From Theocolax elegans (lineage: Eukaryota; Arthropoda; Insecta; Hymenoptera; Cerocephalidae), in assembly GCA_026168455.1 (NCBI GenBank), contig CM047425.1:87299580-87363579 (forward strand): a DNA stretch of 64,000 bases, read 5' to 3'. The notes under the pieces are model-generated. The model did no database searches. It saw nothing but the letters and a program-made list of their open reading frames with translations, and had not been told where the DNA came from. Of this stretch, positions 14,901-24,560 are shown piece by piece (position 1 is the first letter of the stretch; each line of letters begins with the position of its first letter). The translations under genes were made by a program, and so were the position numbers.

Positions 14901-17900
14901 AAACGACTAATCGAGATAAAGAAATAATTGTCGATAAAGTTAAAACTGTTGACAATGTTATATCCGACAAAGAAAAAGAAATGAAGACAAACGTTTGTGA
15001 TAATATAGTTAAAAGTAAAGAAAGTATATCCAATGAGATACATAATAAGGTAAAAGAAAATATATCTGAAACATCCGAAGAAAATAAAAAAAATGTACCA
15101 AATACTATTGATAATAAAAAAACAGATATATCAAGAAAAGCGAACGAAACGAAAGCAAACGTATCCGATAAAATGGAAAATTTATTATGTGACAAAATAG
15201 ATGAAAATAAAACGGAAGTATCTAATGAAATTAAAGCGTCTGAAAAAATTGTATCTGACAAAATAAATAAAATAGAAGATAATACAAAAAAATTATCTAA
15301 AAGAATTGACAATATTCAAGCCGACGCCTCAGATAAAATACATTCAACCGAGGAAGTTATATCTGGTAAAATAAAAGAAACCATAAGTAATGTAACTAAT
15401 AAAGCTGACGAAGCTAAAGATTTTGTAACTAGTAAAGTAGAAAAAATTGATACAACTGTAACGAACGTACTTAATGAAACAAAAGATTATGTTTCAGACA
15501 AAATAGAAAAAATTAAAGACAGTTTAGTCAAATCCAGTGAGAATTTAAAACCGGAATCAAATGTAAATAATAAACCAACAGTAAATAGTACTGAAAAAAT
15601 TGAAGTTGATGAATCGCTAAATACAGATGTGAGAAAAGAAACTCCTACAGCTAATGCAGGTACAGACATAAATCCGGTGTTATTAGGTGAAATTGATAAA
15701 AATAGCATAGGTACGTGTAAGGACGCAGATCAAGGAAAAGTAAATAATGTCAAGGAAAGTGAAACAAAATTAAATACTACAGAGTTATCGAACAATGAAG
15801 ATAAATTAACGTCAAAAATAGAGGACAGTAATAAGGAACTGAGTGATGTTCCCAATATTTTAGATAAAGCGGTAAAGGTGAAATCAAATAAAGAAAATGA
15901 AATTATTAAATTAAATAATGAAACCGAAAGTACAGTAGAAAGCAAAGAACATGATAACAAAGACTCAAAATTTAGTTTACCAAAATCAATATCGTCAAGT
16001 CTTCCAAAAGAAACGATAGACAAAGAAGATAAGGAAATAAACAAAACTGAAGGACAAGTTAATCAAAAGCAACTAACTTCAGAATCTGCTACTACAAGCT
16101 TGATAAAAACAGAAATAGGTAATACTGGGCAAAACGAAACTTTCGAAAATATAGCGAAATCGTCATTGCAGCAAGAGCAAGTAGAAGAAAAATCAATATC
16201 TGCTTTAAACGGTTTATCTAAAGAGAAAGATATCACTGAAGAAAAGATGCAAATTGAAAAAAAGAAGAAAACTGAAACGAACAAAGATTTTCTTAATAAG
16301 GAGGACTCTTTGAAAGATTTAAATAAAGAGACAGTAAAATCGTTGGGGGAAACGACCCAGTTAAAACAAATGAAAGAAGCTGAAATACACCGTGAGCAGC
16401 AGACTGAGAAAAAAGAATGTAGCTCTTCAAGTAAAACAGATAAAACTCAAGAAACGACGATCGAAGTTTCTCAGTTAAAACAAACACAAGGTCAAGCAAA
16501 TATAGCCAGCGTCCCATCACAAAACAATGGGAATATAGAAAAAGTTATTTCGACTAGCAATGAGAATAAAGGAAAATCATCCCCCCTGATGACAGAAAAT
16601 AAAGAAATAAAAAGTCCAGTTATACTTTTGTCTCAGGTGGATGATATAAAAGGATCAATTTGCAAAATTACGGATGCAACCAGCAACGAGGAGGAAGAAA
16701 CGGACGATGATTCTTCTACTATAAGTGACATTTCAAACAAAACGGCGCTACGCACACAGCCTTACAGCACCCCCCGACATTCTATTTCCTCGGACGGAGG
16801 GATCGACGCAACCGAAACACCTAAACCCGAAAAAACTTCGAGCGACGTCAAATCAAGTGGAAAAGCGAAACAGAAATGGAATTTAGAAACGGAGGAAGAT
16901 CCTCTTTTGAAAATGGAAGCAGAGCAGCAACCTAAGCCGACGACAATCTCAGAAAATAAGGCACCACTCGAGCAATCGAAAACAAAGAAGTCTTCAGTTG
17001 AGGAACACCATGTAATTTCTACATTAACAAACTCAACGGAGCATGAGGAAATTAAGCCATTACAGGTATATTTTCAATTATAACAACAAAACAATTATTT
17101 TGGTAAAATTCAGATAAGAATTTTAAGATAAATATATTGTAGAAGAATTCGTTTTTTACTTAATATGGATAAAAACTCCTTTAACAATATTGTCGAGTTA
17201 TTCTTTAATAATTTTATGTCTCGGTAGTTATGTGTATAAGATGAATGAACGTATCGATCTTCCCTAGTCAAATTGTCAACGTTGACATGGACAGATAGAT
17301 AAATTTATTAATTTTATAAATTGTTGAATTATAATAGACGAGTCGAAAAAATTATCAATCACAAAATTGTGCCTTATGTGATTAATAATTTATGCAAATT
17401 CAAATATTTATATTCATTAATTATTCATATTTTTGATTACTTTTAAAAATGATCAAGTATTAAAATGCAATTATTACTCTTATAAAAAATTGAAAATAAC
17501 TTTTAAATTATATATTTATTTTTAATGTATTTGTGTATGTGTAAATTGTGTAACATATAGACGCAAACTTTTGTATTGCAAACTGTTTAGAAAGTCGCAA
17601 GAAGATTTATCAATTTATTTATATTGCGCTTTGAACGTCCGCTATACCGCAATACTTGCACAACTTCATATGGCTTGTTTTTCAAAGATTACTTGACAAT
17701 TTTTTTATTTAATCACATGCATACAATACGAACTTATACGTAACAAATAATGTATGTGAAAATATCTTTTCCCTGATTTAGTAAATATATACACAAAAAC
17801 ATATAATTGTAATGCTATTACACCTCGAAGCGATGTTAAAAGTTAAACTAAAAACCGAAAATAACATAGTTTCTACTACGTAAACTGTAGGATTCAGAGA

Positions 17901-20055
17901 GAAAAGAAAGAACGGAATCTTCGGGAAGTCGAGCGACAGTCGTAGCAGTAAAAAAGAAGGAGCACTTGCGCACGGATCAGTTTACGAGGCACACGGAATC
18001 GCGCAAATCGTCACCGCGACGAGAAAAACCCGAGCCGAAATCCGTGGATAAGAAATTGCAGCAAACGCAGTCATGCGAGCAGCGAAAAGTGGAGATTCGG
18101 TCGAAGCATCTGAAGCTTCACGTGAGCCATCACTATCGACCACCGAAAGAGGAAAGATCGCCTAAGGAGGACAAGAACGGTGGAAAATCCAGCGATACCT
18201 CGGTAATTCCATCTTCGATGAGAGACGGGGAATCGCGTAGCCCTGCGTCTAGGATAATCGATTACGGTAAGGATCCGGAAATAGAGAATGCTCGGTCACG
18301 CTATATGGCTTGGTATCAGCAAAAGCGCGCCGAGATGGAGAAGAAGAGGCGCGAGAGGAAAGAGTCTGAAGAGGAACACCAACGACCGAGGTGGCTTAAA
18401 CGTGCGGCCGCTACTGGAAAGTCGCGCAAAGCCAAATCCGCGGAAGATGCGGATCAGCGACTCGACGATTCCAAGGTATATAACAAAATATTTCAATTAC
18501 ATTACTTTATTATTCGCAATTTAAACCTACAAGCAAAACAGATAATTTCTAATTTATTAACTGAATCTAATGCTATTGTAATATTGCGTATGAGGCAATC
18601 TTAAAATTACGAAAACTCATGAATATGTGTATAAGCAATCTTTTTAATATATCTTTTGTAATTCAGTATGTTTCGAATAAACAATGAAATGTAATATTAG
18701 ATAGCATTTAGAGATATCGTAAGACATTGTAAAGATGAAAACGAGCAATAGATTAAAGTATGGAAATTAATATAGGAACAAAATAAGATTGGTATTTAAA
18801 TTTAAATGTCAACGTATTTCAAGATGCACAGGCGTTCTCTTTTCTCTTCCTATACAATAAACCGTCAAATAATATCCGGAGCATTAAAATAAATTGGCCT
18901 AATTTCGAGTTGTAATTTAAAACTAAAAAAAAGTATGTTGTGTAAAATTGATTAGTGTACGAAATCACGCGAACGGGCCAAGTCATCATCGGAGGCAGGT
19001 CGATCGACCACCCGAGGCGGTGCTCGTATCCATCGTCTACGAATTCGTCCGCTCGTGAACGTTGAATCGGAACAGCTGAAGGCGATAGTAAGGCAAGGCC
19101 GACGATTACGACGGGCCGAAGGCGTTCGAGACGAGGATACACCGGTGCAAATCTTCGCGCCGGAGAAACCACTCCGGCAGTATGGGGAAGAGGACACGCT
19201 CGCGATGACGCTGCAGCTTGAACCCCGGCACCACTTGACGCAGCACTCGGAATACAAATACGAGAAGGCGGTGCCGCCAATGCCCTTCTATTTGCACCCA
19301 CCACCCGTACCTCATCCCTCGCCCGAGCACTTTCAGGTAAAAGCTATAAGAGCATGGTAGGAGGTTTTAGTTTAACGCTTAGCTCAACGGTTTTCCAAAC
19401 GTTCCGACCTTGTAGACGAATGTATAAACAGTTGGTGCACTTCTTTTTTCTTTTGCTCAGGGTACGCGTTTTAAAAAATATACTCGAATTTTAATCTGTG
19501 GGATTTTACATGCTTTTCTTACATTTTTAATATGTTCTATTCGCCTCTAAATAAAAAAAGATAATAATGACGATTTGCAATTGTATAGTTGACGCAAAGA
19601 AGTTATTCCTTGTCCGTCAAAATCGATAATGGAAGAAAGTGCATAATTCAATTTTCTCTCACTTAATTACAATGTAATTAAGCTTGAACAATTTTTAATA
19701 ATGAAGTAAGATAAAATGTCTTTAAACCTTTTTTTTTAAGTTTATATTGTCTACTTTAAAGATTAATAAAAGAGCATCTGAAATGTATTTAACTGTTTAA
19801 TTTAATTGTCTCTATATATTATATTATTTAAATGTAATAGTTCTATAAAGTGAAGGAATTTCCATTTTGTAGGACGATTCATCGGACAGTCGTCGATTAG
19901 ATGATGATTTGGACTCTGGGATCGCGGTGTCTTTGCAAGGTGGTACACGTCTTCGACATCAGCAGCTTCTCGAGAAAAAGAGCGTCTTTGATATCGCCTA
20001 CAGCGAGGCCGCACCTACGCAGCTGCGCTCCGATAGTAGCACACCGCCCTCGTGA
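1397..20055 (+). CDS. Cad86C: Cadherin-86C-like transmembrane cadherin (21 coding exons)
   Basis: Calcium-dependent adhesion protein of the insect Cad86C type. Phase-consistent exons: 1396-1601, 1867-2108, 2632-2715, 2831-2956, 3350-3490, 3579-3702, 5936-6128, 6419-6662, 6739-6897, 7168-7494, 8314-8698, 8782-8998, 9618-9846, 10025-10250, 10361-10854, 11346-11588, 11729-12044, 12885-17065, 17891-18475, 18956-19336, 19873-20055. They join into 3,094 codons with no internal stop. The order is signal peptide (about 1-23), six cadherin repeats (two end in canonical DxNDN motifs near residues 477-483 and 584-590), membrane-adjacent domain (about 756-890), membrane helix (about 901-926), and a very long charged tail. 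The start is the first ATG after the acceptor and leads straight into a signal sequence. Identity rests on strong recalled similarity to the fly Cad86C ectodomain; Cad99C or Cad87A are the alternatives. The weakest splice sites are the donor at 10855 (GTTCGT) and the acceptor at 18955. The C-terminus (TPPS) is not a classical PDZ ligand. Confidence 0.85.
3703..5935 (+). other. Large intron of the cadherin gene with two GC-richer blocks
   Basis: This 2.2-kb intron interrupts EC3. GC/CpG-richer blocks at about 3,950-4,400 and 5,440-5,600 stand out from the AT-rich surroundings. A TATA-like TATATAAT lies at 4069-4076, directly before the first block's CpG-rich part. No open reading frame here resembles a cadherin cassette. 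The blocks could be an internal promoter or enhancer; this is inference. Confidence 0.4.
7495..8313 (+). other. AT-rich intron of the cadherin gene
   Basis: An 819-bp intron between EC5 and EC6 with donor GTTAGT and acceptor TTTTCTAG. I see no conserved element or reading frame in it. Confidence 0.7.
9618..9846 (+). CDS. Cad86C: Membrane-adjacent domain, second exon of the cadherin gene
   Basis: Encodes residues 817-892, the second half of the membrane-adjacent domain that sits between the last cadherin repeat and the membrane. It begins RSVVVARVEHNG and ends in a Ser/Gly/Asn-rich stretch with NKN-type glycosylation opportunities (NSSKN, NVT). In cadherin-23 and protocadherin-15 the comparable region folds as a ferredoxin-like unit. 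That fold is not provable here from sequence alone. Confidence 0.75.
10025..10250 (+). CDS. Cad86C: Transmembrane-helix exon of the cadherin gene
   Basis: Residues 893-967. A short extracellular stem (TVYKAENK) is followed by one strongly hydrophobic helix (about residues 901-926, WLLALLGLLLIAAIIALIL), then a cysteine cluster (CCICPSCP) at the cytoplasmic face that could be palmitoylated, and basic residues (PRKRR) as stop-transfer. The cysteine cluster after the helix is also present in my recollection of the fly protein, which supports the family call. Confidence 0.88.
10361..12044 (+). CDS. Cad86C: Membrane-proximal cytoplasmic exons of the cadherin gene
   Basis: Three exons (10361-10854, 11346-11588, 11729-12044) encode residues 968-1318. 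The first begins GYAAERKEAWSADPGRQNWQF, a tryptophan-containing block resembling the conserved juxtamembrane part of Cad86C-type tails. The rest is highly charged and predicted helical, with runs of Asp (DDDDDE) and many Arg/Glu pairs. The donor at 10855 (GTTCGT) is weak, so that boundary is the least certain in the model. No known enzyme domain is seen. Confidence 0.72.
12045..12884 (+). other. AT-rich intron before the giant tail exon
   Basis: An 840-bp intron with a GTAAAT donor and a TTATTGTAG acceptor. I see nothing else in it. Confidence 0.7.
12885..17065 (+). CDS. Cad86C: Giant disordered cytoplasmic exon of the cadherin gene
   Basis: A single 4,181-bp exon encodes residues 1319-2712, phase-joined at both ends (GGA split at the start, LQ at the end). 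It opens with an ordered-looking block (TQTDRTTATQTEFFGRSRSD, then MKTIWVRTPIPEE) and then becomes extremely rich in Lys, Ser, Glu, Asn, Asp and Thr with few aromatics. It ends in an acidic/serine patch (ETDDDSSTISDISNK) and a KQKWNLETEEDPLL motif. The coding strand is visibly A-rich. It carries the hendecad array annotated separately. From recall, fly Cad86C is about 1,940 residues in total, so this exon largely explains the extra length. Function unknown; a scaffold or filamentous linker beneath the membrane is one possibility. Confidence 0.85.
14927..15523 (+). repeat. Eighteen-unit hendecad (11-residue) repeat array in the cadherin tail
   Basis: Residues 2000-2198 divide into 18 consecutive units: 15 are exactly 11 residues, and the others 12, 8 and 14. 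The unit pattern is [V/I/L/A]-[S/T]-[D/N/S/G]-K-[I/V/A] followed by six mostly charged residues; examples are VSDKIEKIKDS, VTSKVEKIDTT, ISGKIKETISN and ASDKIHSTEEV. The last seven units run without any length change. Eleven-residue amphipathic periods are typical of group-3 LEA proteins, synucleins, apolipoproteins and hendecad coiled coils. The repeat is in the protein; at DNA level the units have diverged. Confidence 0.85.
17066..17890 (+). other. AT-rich intron of the cadherin gene
   Basis: An 825-bp intron with a GTATAT donor and a CTGTAG acceptor. No recognisable element is visible. Confidence 0.7.
17891..20055 (+). CDS. Cad86C: C-terminal cytoplasmic exons of the cadherin gene
   Basis: Three exons (17891-18475, 18956-19336, 19873-20055) encode residues 2713-3094 and the TGA stop. 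They are much more GC-rich than the giant exon before them, which suggests stronger coding constraint. The first has basic patches and a long charged helix (RYMAWYQQKRAEMEKKRRER). The second has a basic start, then a proline-rich end (PPMPFYLHPPPVPHPSP) that could bind SH3 or WW domains. The last ends in Ser/Pro without a classical PDZ ligand. The acceptor of the middle exon (GATTAG at 18950-18955) has a poor pyrimidine tract but is forced by an in-frame TAG just upstream. Confidence 0.78.
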
Positions 20056-20279
20056 ATTTTCAGGAGCGACTATCGAGCGATAAAAAGGAAAACGATCTGA
20101 AACGCGAACTTGATAAGTCGACTCTTTTACGCCATTCTCTCCTTCCTATTACAAGGAGAACATTATCCATCCACATCGTCCCGGTTTTTTATCCTTTCCA
20201 ATCATAAATTGGGTATTTGCATCAAACTACGTATACTTCACAGACATTATATATATTTTGTGTTTTTTTTTTAAATAAA
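20056..20279 (+). terminator. Probable 3' UTR with first poly(A) signal of the cadherin gene
   Basis: An AATAAA hexamer at 20274-20279 follows a T-rich stretch 220 bp after the stop. Further AATAAA copies near 21,225-21,245 could give a longer 3' UTR. Which is used cannot be told from sequence. Confidence 0.45.
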
Positions 20280-23200
20280 ATTTTAAGTGGACGGAAAACA
20301 TTCATTTTTAAAGACTTAATATATTTCAAATCAAATAATTGTTTTTATTACTTTTCGAATGTATATAAAATCAATTTTATATTTTCTTATAATTCATACA
20401 TTTGTTTATAATCAAATAGATACCAATCTATTGGTTTAACTATTTTTGACATTTTTCTTGGTGTAATAAAAATTTTTTGATTTCTTATAAAATTATTACT
20501 TAGAAAAATTATGCTCGGTAACCATAACAAACAATCTGTTATTCATACATATTGCATTAATAAAACTTTCGTAGTCAGTACATACATTATAATGTTAATT
20601 TACTCGATAATAAACGATTATAAGAAGGAATCTATTAGAAATAATAAATTACATATTTAAATACATTGAATATATATGTAAGTAGTATAGAAGAAAATTT
20701 GAAGCAAATTCCCAATGACATATAATATTTTATATGTATATGCATTCAAAGACTATTTGTATAAATAATACTCTACTTACAAAGAATAATTATATAATAT
20801 ATATATATAAAATGGGCATGAAAGAGAATATATTTGACTCGTATAGTAAACGTTATATGAATTACCAGTGTAGGTATTGTACAGTGTAAGCTCGTAGTTA
20901 TATTTTCATTGATGGCTACGCAATGACAATGTTAGAGTTACATTCGGATATTTTAGTTAACATAATGTATCGATAACAGTAATAATATTTGAAACAAATC
21001 ATTACATCGACGTTATTATTATACGAAAGCACAACACATTTTTATATTATGGAAATTTTATGATAATTTACTTGTAAATATACATATTTTAAAATTCTTT
21101 TGTATACTTTACAATTATGAGCCTATTCAACACTGGATATGAGACATGACTCTTTGTATAATATTTATATTCCCTATATTATATACAATATTTATATTAA
21201 TAACATGTTGTTAACCATGTCCCAAATAAATTTATGAATAATAAATTTTATTTAAAAAATATTTCACGTATTTTTCAAATCATCTGTTATGCCGTTACCA
21301 TGTAGATTTAGTGTAGTTTTATATTTTCATTTTAAACTATTTATCTATACAAATTTTTGCAAAATAAACAGACTTTCTAAATGTCGTAACCTTTACTTTT
21401 GTAGATATGAAATCCCCCAGAGGTTTTTTTATTGTGGATAAACTTGAAGGACTTTTGTTATGAGAAAATGCGAACTTTTGTAACAGGAGAGGAGTTACAG
21501 AAACTTTAGAAATCCTTTGAAATACGTATGTAATGCGTCATTCAATAAGAAGACAATCGTATATACAACATATCCTTATCCTTATCCCGCAAGTTTCCCA
21601 ACTTTGAGCAATACAATCGTGAAAGTTTCATCTCAATTTGTTAAGTTGGTCACATATGATACGAAAGCAAGCAAAATATTTGTAAAACCTAATAGAAATG
21701 ACAATAAGGTAAAAGATCCAATTCTTGGACAGATTTTGAACATGTTTGTGAATAAATGGTGTTTCTCATATCGGAATGCGGAAATTTTTAAACTTTTTGC
21801 AATTAGCTATTCATTAGATATATAATTTACTTATTAGTACATGAACTAATGCATTTATGAGGTAATTTATATAAAACAAGTTTGATAGTCGATGAACAGA
21901 ACTTCCATATATATTTGAATACCGTCTACAAATGTCGTTGAAGTACTTAAATATTAAGGACCCGATAGTTAAACTACATTATAACACGTGTCCAAGTGAA
22001 GATAATGGTATTGAAGAGACAGATGAATTTGGACCAACATAAATGCGGAAATGACTGTGCTTTGGGGATATCTATACTAAAAAAATTATTTAAAACAAAC
22101 TCAAATTATTTTATTGTTAATTATGACAAATTCAAGACATGAATTAAATTTATTTCGGTACAAGACGAAAGTTCCTATAAACAATCTAAATAGATTGATA
22201 GATCAATACTACTTATTTACTGCTGTCTAACTAGTGTAAATCCCATCATTTTGTCCAACTACTGGATACTTTACCTTTATCATCTTTTCGAGTCGACCTA
22301 TTCAGAGATTCTTCATTCTTTATACCGATGTTGAGATTTCTCAACATTAACAAATAAGTCAATAGATTAAAAAGTCACTAAATTTTTGCAAAAACATTGA
22401 TAGAATTAAATGATGTTTAAATGAATGCCAATTAACTAATCACTAATTTTTAAGATAACAGAAGATAGTGTATAACTCATTTAAATATTAACAAAATCTT
22501 TAGATCGATAATTCAATACATATTAATAATGACTTATGAAATTCGCTTTCTTGAAAAGTGAATTTTAAAATTCTAAACTCGAATTCATTTTAGAGACTGA
22601 AATAGGTATATAACAAGTTTTATGAAAAAGCGATCAGAAAGTCTCAGGTGTACGATCAATTCAACGTCTTATAAGTCCATATAGCGTTGGGTTAAGACGT
22701 TGCAGTATCGCATAGACTTCTATATAGTAAACTCTTATATCCAGATCGCGTTATTAAAAAGGCAACATACTCATGCACCGACTACACGTCTGGGACATAG
22801 AGTTTTGAAAGTACTAATCGCCTAAGAGAGTATACACTATTTCCACGGAACTTTGCGTTACAGGGGAAAGGAGGTGAATATTGTTAAATCAAAACCAAAA
22901 TATTCTTGATCATTGATTGTTTTTTTTAATCATTTCCAAAAGGTACTTTTTAATAAAATATATAGAAATGATTCTTAAATCTAATAAAGATTTATTATTA
23001 CAACATTTTACTTATAATAAATAATTGAGTTAAAATAATTGAGTTCAATTAAATTCGTGCAGCACCGTAAGAAATAGTCAAATCAATAAATCTTTAAGTA
23101 AATTAAAAAACCCCAAAGACCTTATTCATTTTATTTTATTTACATTTACTTGACACTAAAGTCAAATTGTTACAATAAATTTGTCTTATTACATATTCTT

Positions 23201-24020
23201 TTTAAATAATTATTTTCCTCGCCATACGCAAATTTAGTACAAATCGTTAATTATCATTTTGCATTGAAATAGATTTTTATTTTAAAGCTTCATTTAATTT
23301 AACAAGAATTTTAACCACTTTTATAAAAATAAAAATTTTAATAATACATAATTTTTATTCGAAAGATACATATACTAATATATTAATCTCCTTTCAAAGC
23401 TCATATCTTTAATAACGTAAATGTACCAATGTATAATTGCAGATGTACGTATTTCTATACGTAAGTTTCCATTATGAATATAGAATTAACAAAAACAGTT
23501 TTAGTACATTGTAATTCAATATAATACATTTACGATAATAGTTACAAAATCGCTATATTAAAAAATGATCACTTTCGACGGATATGCTAATTGTACATTT
23601 GTTATACCTGTTCTTGTCAATAAGGAGAAACCAACTTAAAAATTACATTGTAATATATTTTAAGTTAATAATTTGTAAAAAGGATTGTAACATTTAGACT
23701 TGGTGGTAACAAATATATAGTTATGAATATTAATAAATTTTTGATCAGCAGAAATTGGGACAAATGTTCCGCAGCAATATAATCAAGGATATTATCATCT
23801 ATTGAAGTATAATATAGATTTTTTGATATAGGAACTTTTCCTTACCTTTGAAATTAAAATAAAAAAGACAATATCCTTTTTCCGCAGTAGGTATAAATAA
23901 TATCTAACGATTTTACTAGTTCATTATTATATAACTACTTATACAACTCGATATTATACACTAGCGTCGTAGAAAAAAGAATAATTGAACATTATTAAGA
24001 AAACATGTGGAAAAACAAGA
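20280..24020. other. AT-rich intergenic region
   Basis: No supported gene. A 102-codon frame at 21517-21825 has AT-driven composition and no recognisable motif. A 10-bp inverted repeat (22662-22671 with 22693-22702) forms a small hairpin in a slightly GC-richer patch at 22,640-22,880. A (TA)n run lies near 20,800. Confidence 0.6.
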
Positions 24021-24025
24021 TTGAA

Positions 24026-24560
24026 TATATATAGTGCGCGGAAAGTGGAAAGAGCGCCTACAGAGCCGGCAACACGACGCACACCAAGGCGGTCTCGAAA
24101 GCTCTAGTTTGACTCGCTCCTATCAGAGAGAGAGGAAACGATCCAACTCGTGGTTCCGCGAGCTCTCTCGTTTTATCGTGGCCGCGTCACTTACCTAGGA
24201 TGGGCCGAGCCGCATCGAGCAGGTCTTGGGCCTCCGAGACCCTTCCCTGCCCGCGGCGATGCAACTAACCTACCGTAATCAAAAAACATAATGGTGCATC
24301 GAACATAACCGGAGGCCGGTAAATCCTCGGGACAGGAAAGCAGCGCCTTAGGGGAGCTTCTCAAGACGCTCGATCTCCCTCCCCCCGCCCTCTCTCATTC
24401 TCTTTCTCTCTCTCACACTCCAGTAACTGGATTTCTTTTTCTTTCTTTAGATTTTTGCGAGCCGCTCGTCGATTTGCCGAACGCCGACGCTTTTATTCGC
24501 ACGGACGGGCGGGTATAGGTACATGCGAGTATCCTCAGCTCCGCCCATTCTTGCTTTCCA
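24026..24560. promoter_or_regulatory. GC/CpG-rich island with TATA box and splice-donor-like sites
   Basis: TATATATAG at 24026-24034 is followed directly by about 300 bp of CpG-rich sequence. On the minus strand a consensus donor (CTAG followed by GTAAGTGA, around 24193-24202) lies inside the island. A (CT)n tract at 24,380-24,450 ends in a TTTCTTTAG acceptor-like site on the plus strand. This looks like a promoter with non-coding leader exons, perhaps on both strands, but no coding exon can be attached to it. Confidence 0.4.

Noticed and set aside
13093..16520. Several long minus-strand open frames (up to 190 codons) opposite the giant cadherin exon
   Set aside because: The plus strand is A-rich and lacks the triplets that make stops in the antisense frame. 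The antisense frames are hydrophobic Ser/Leu/Phe runs, the usual shadow of a Lys/Glu-rich exon.
21517..21825. 102-codon plus-strand open frame after the cadherin gene
   Set aside because: Its codon content follows the AT-rich background and it shows no family motif or transposase signature.
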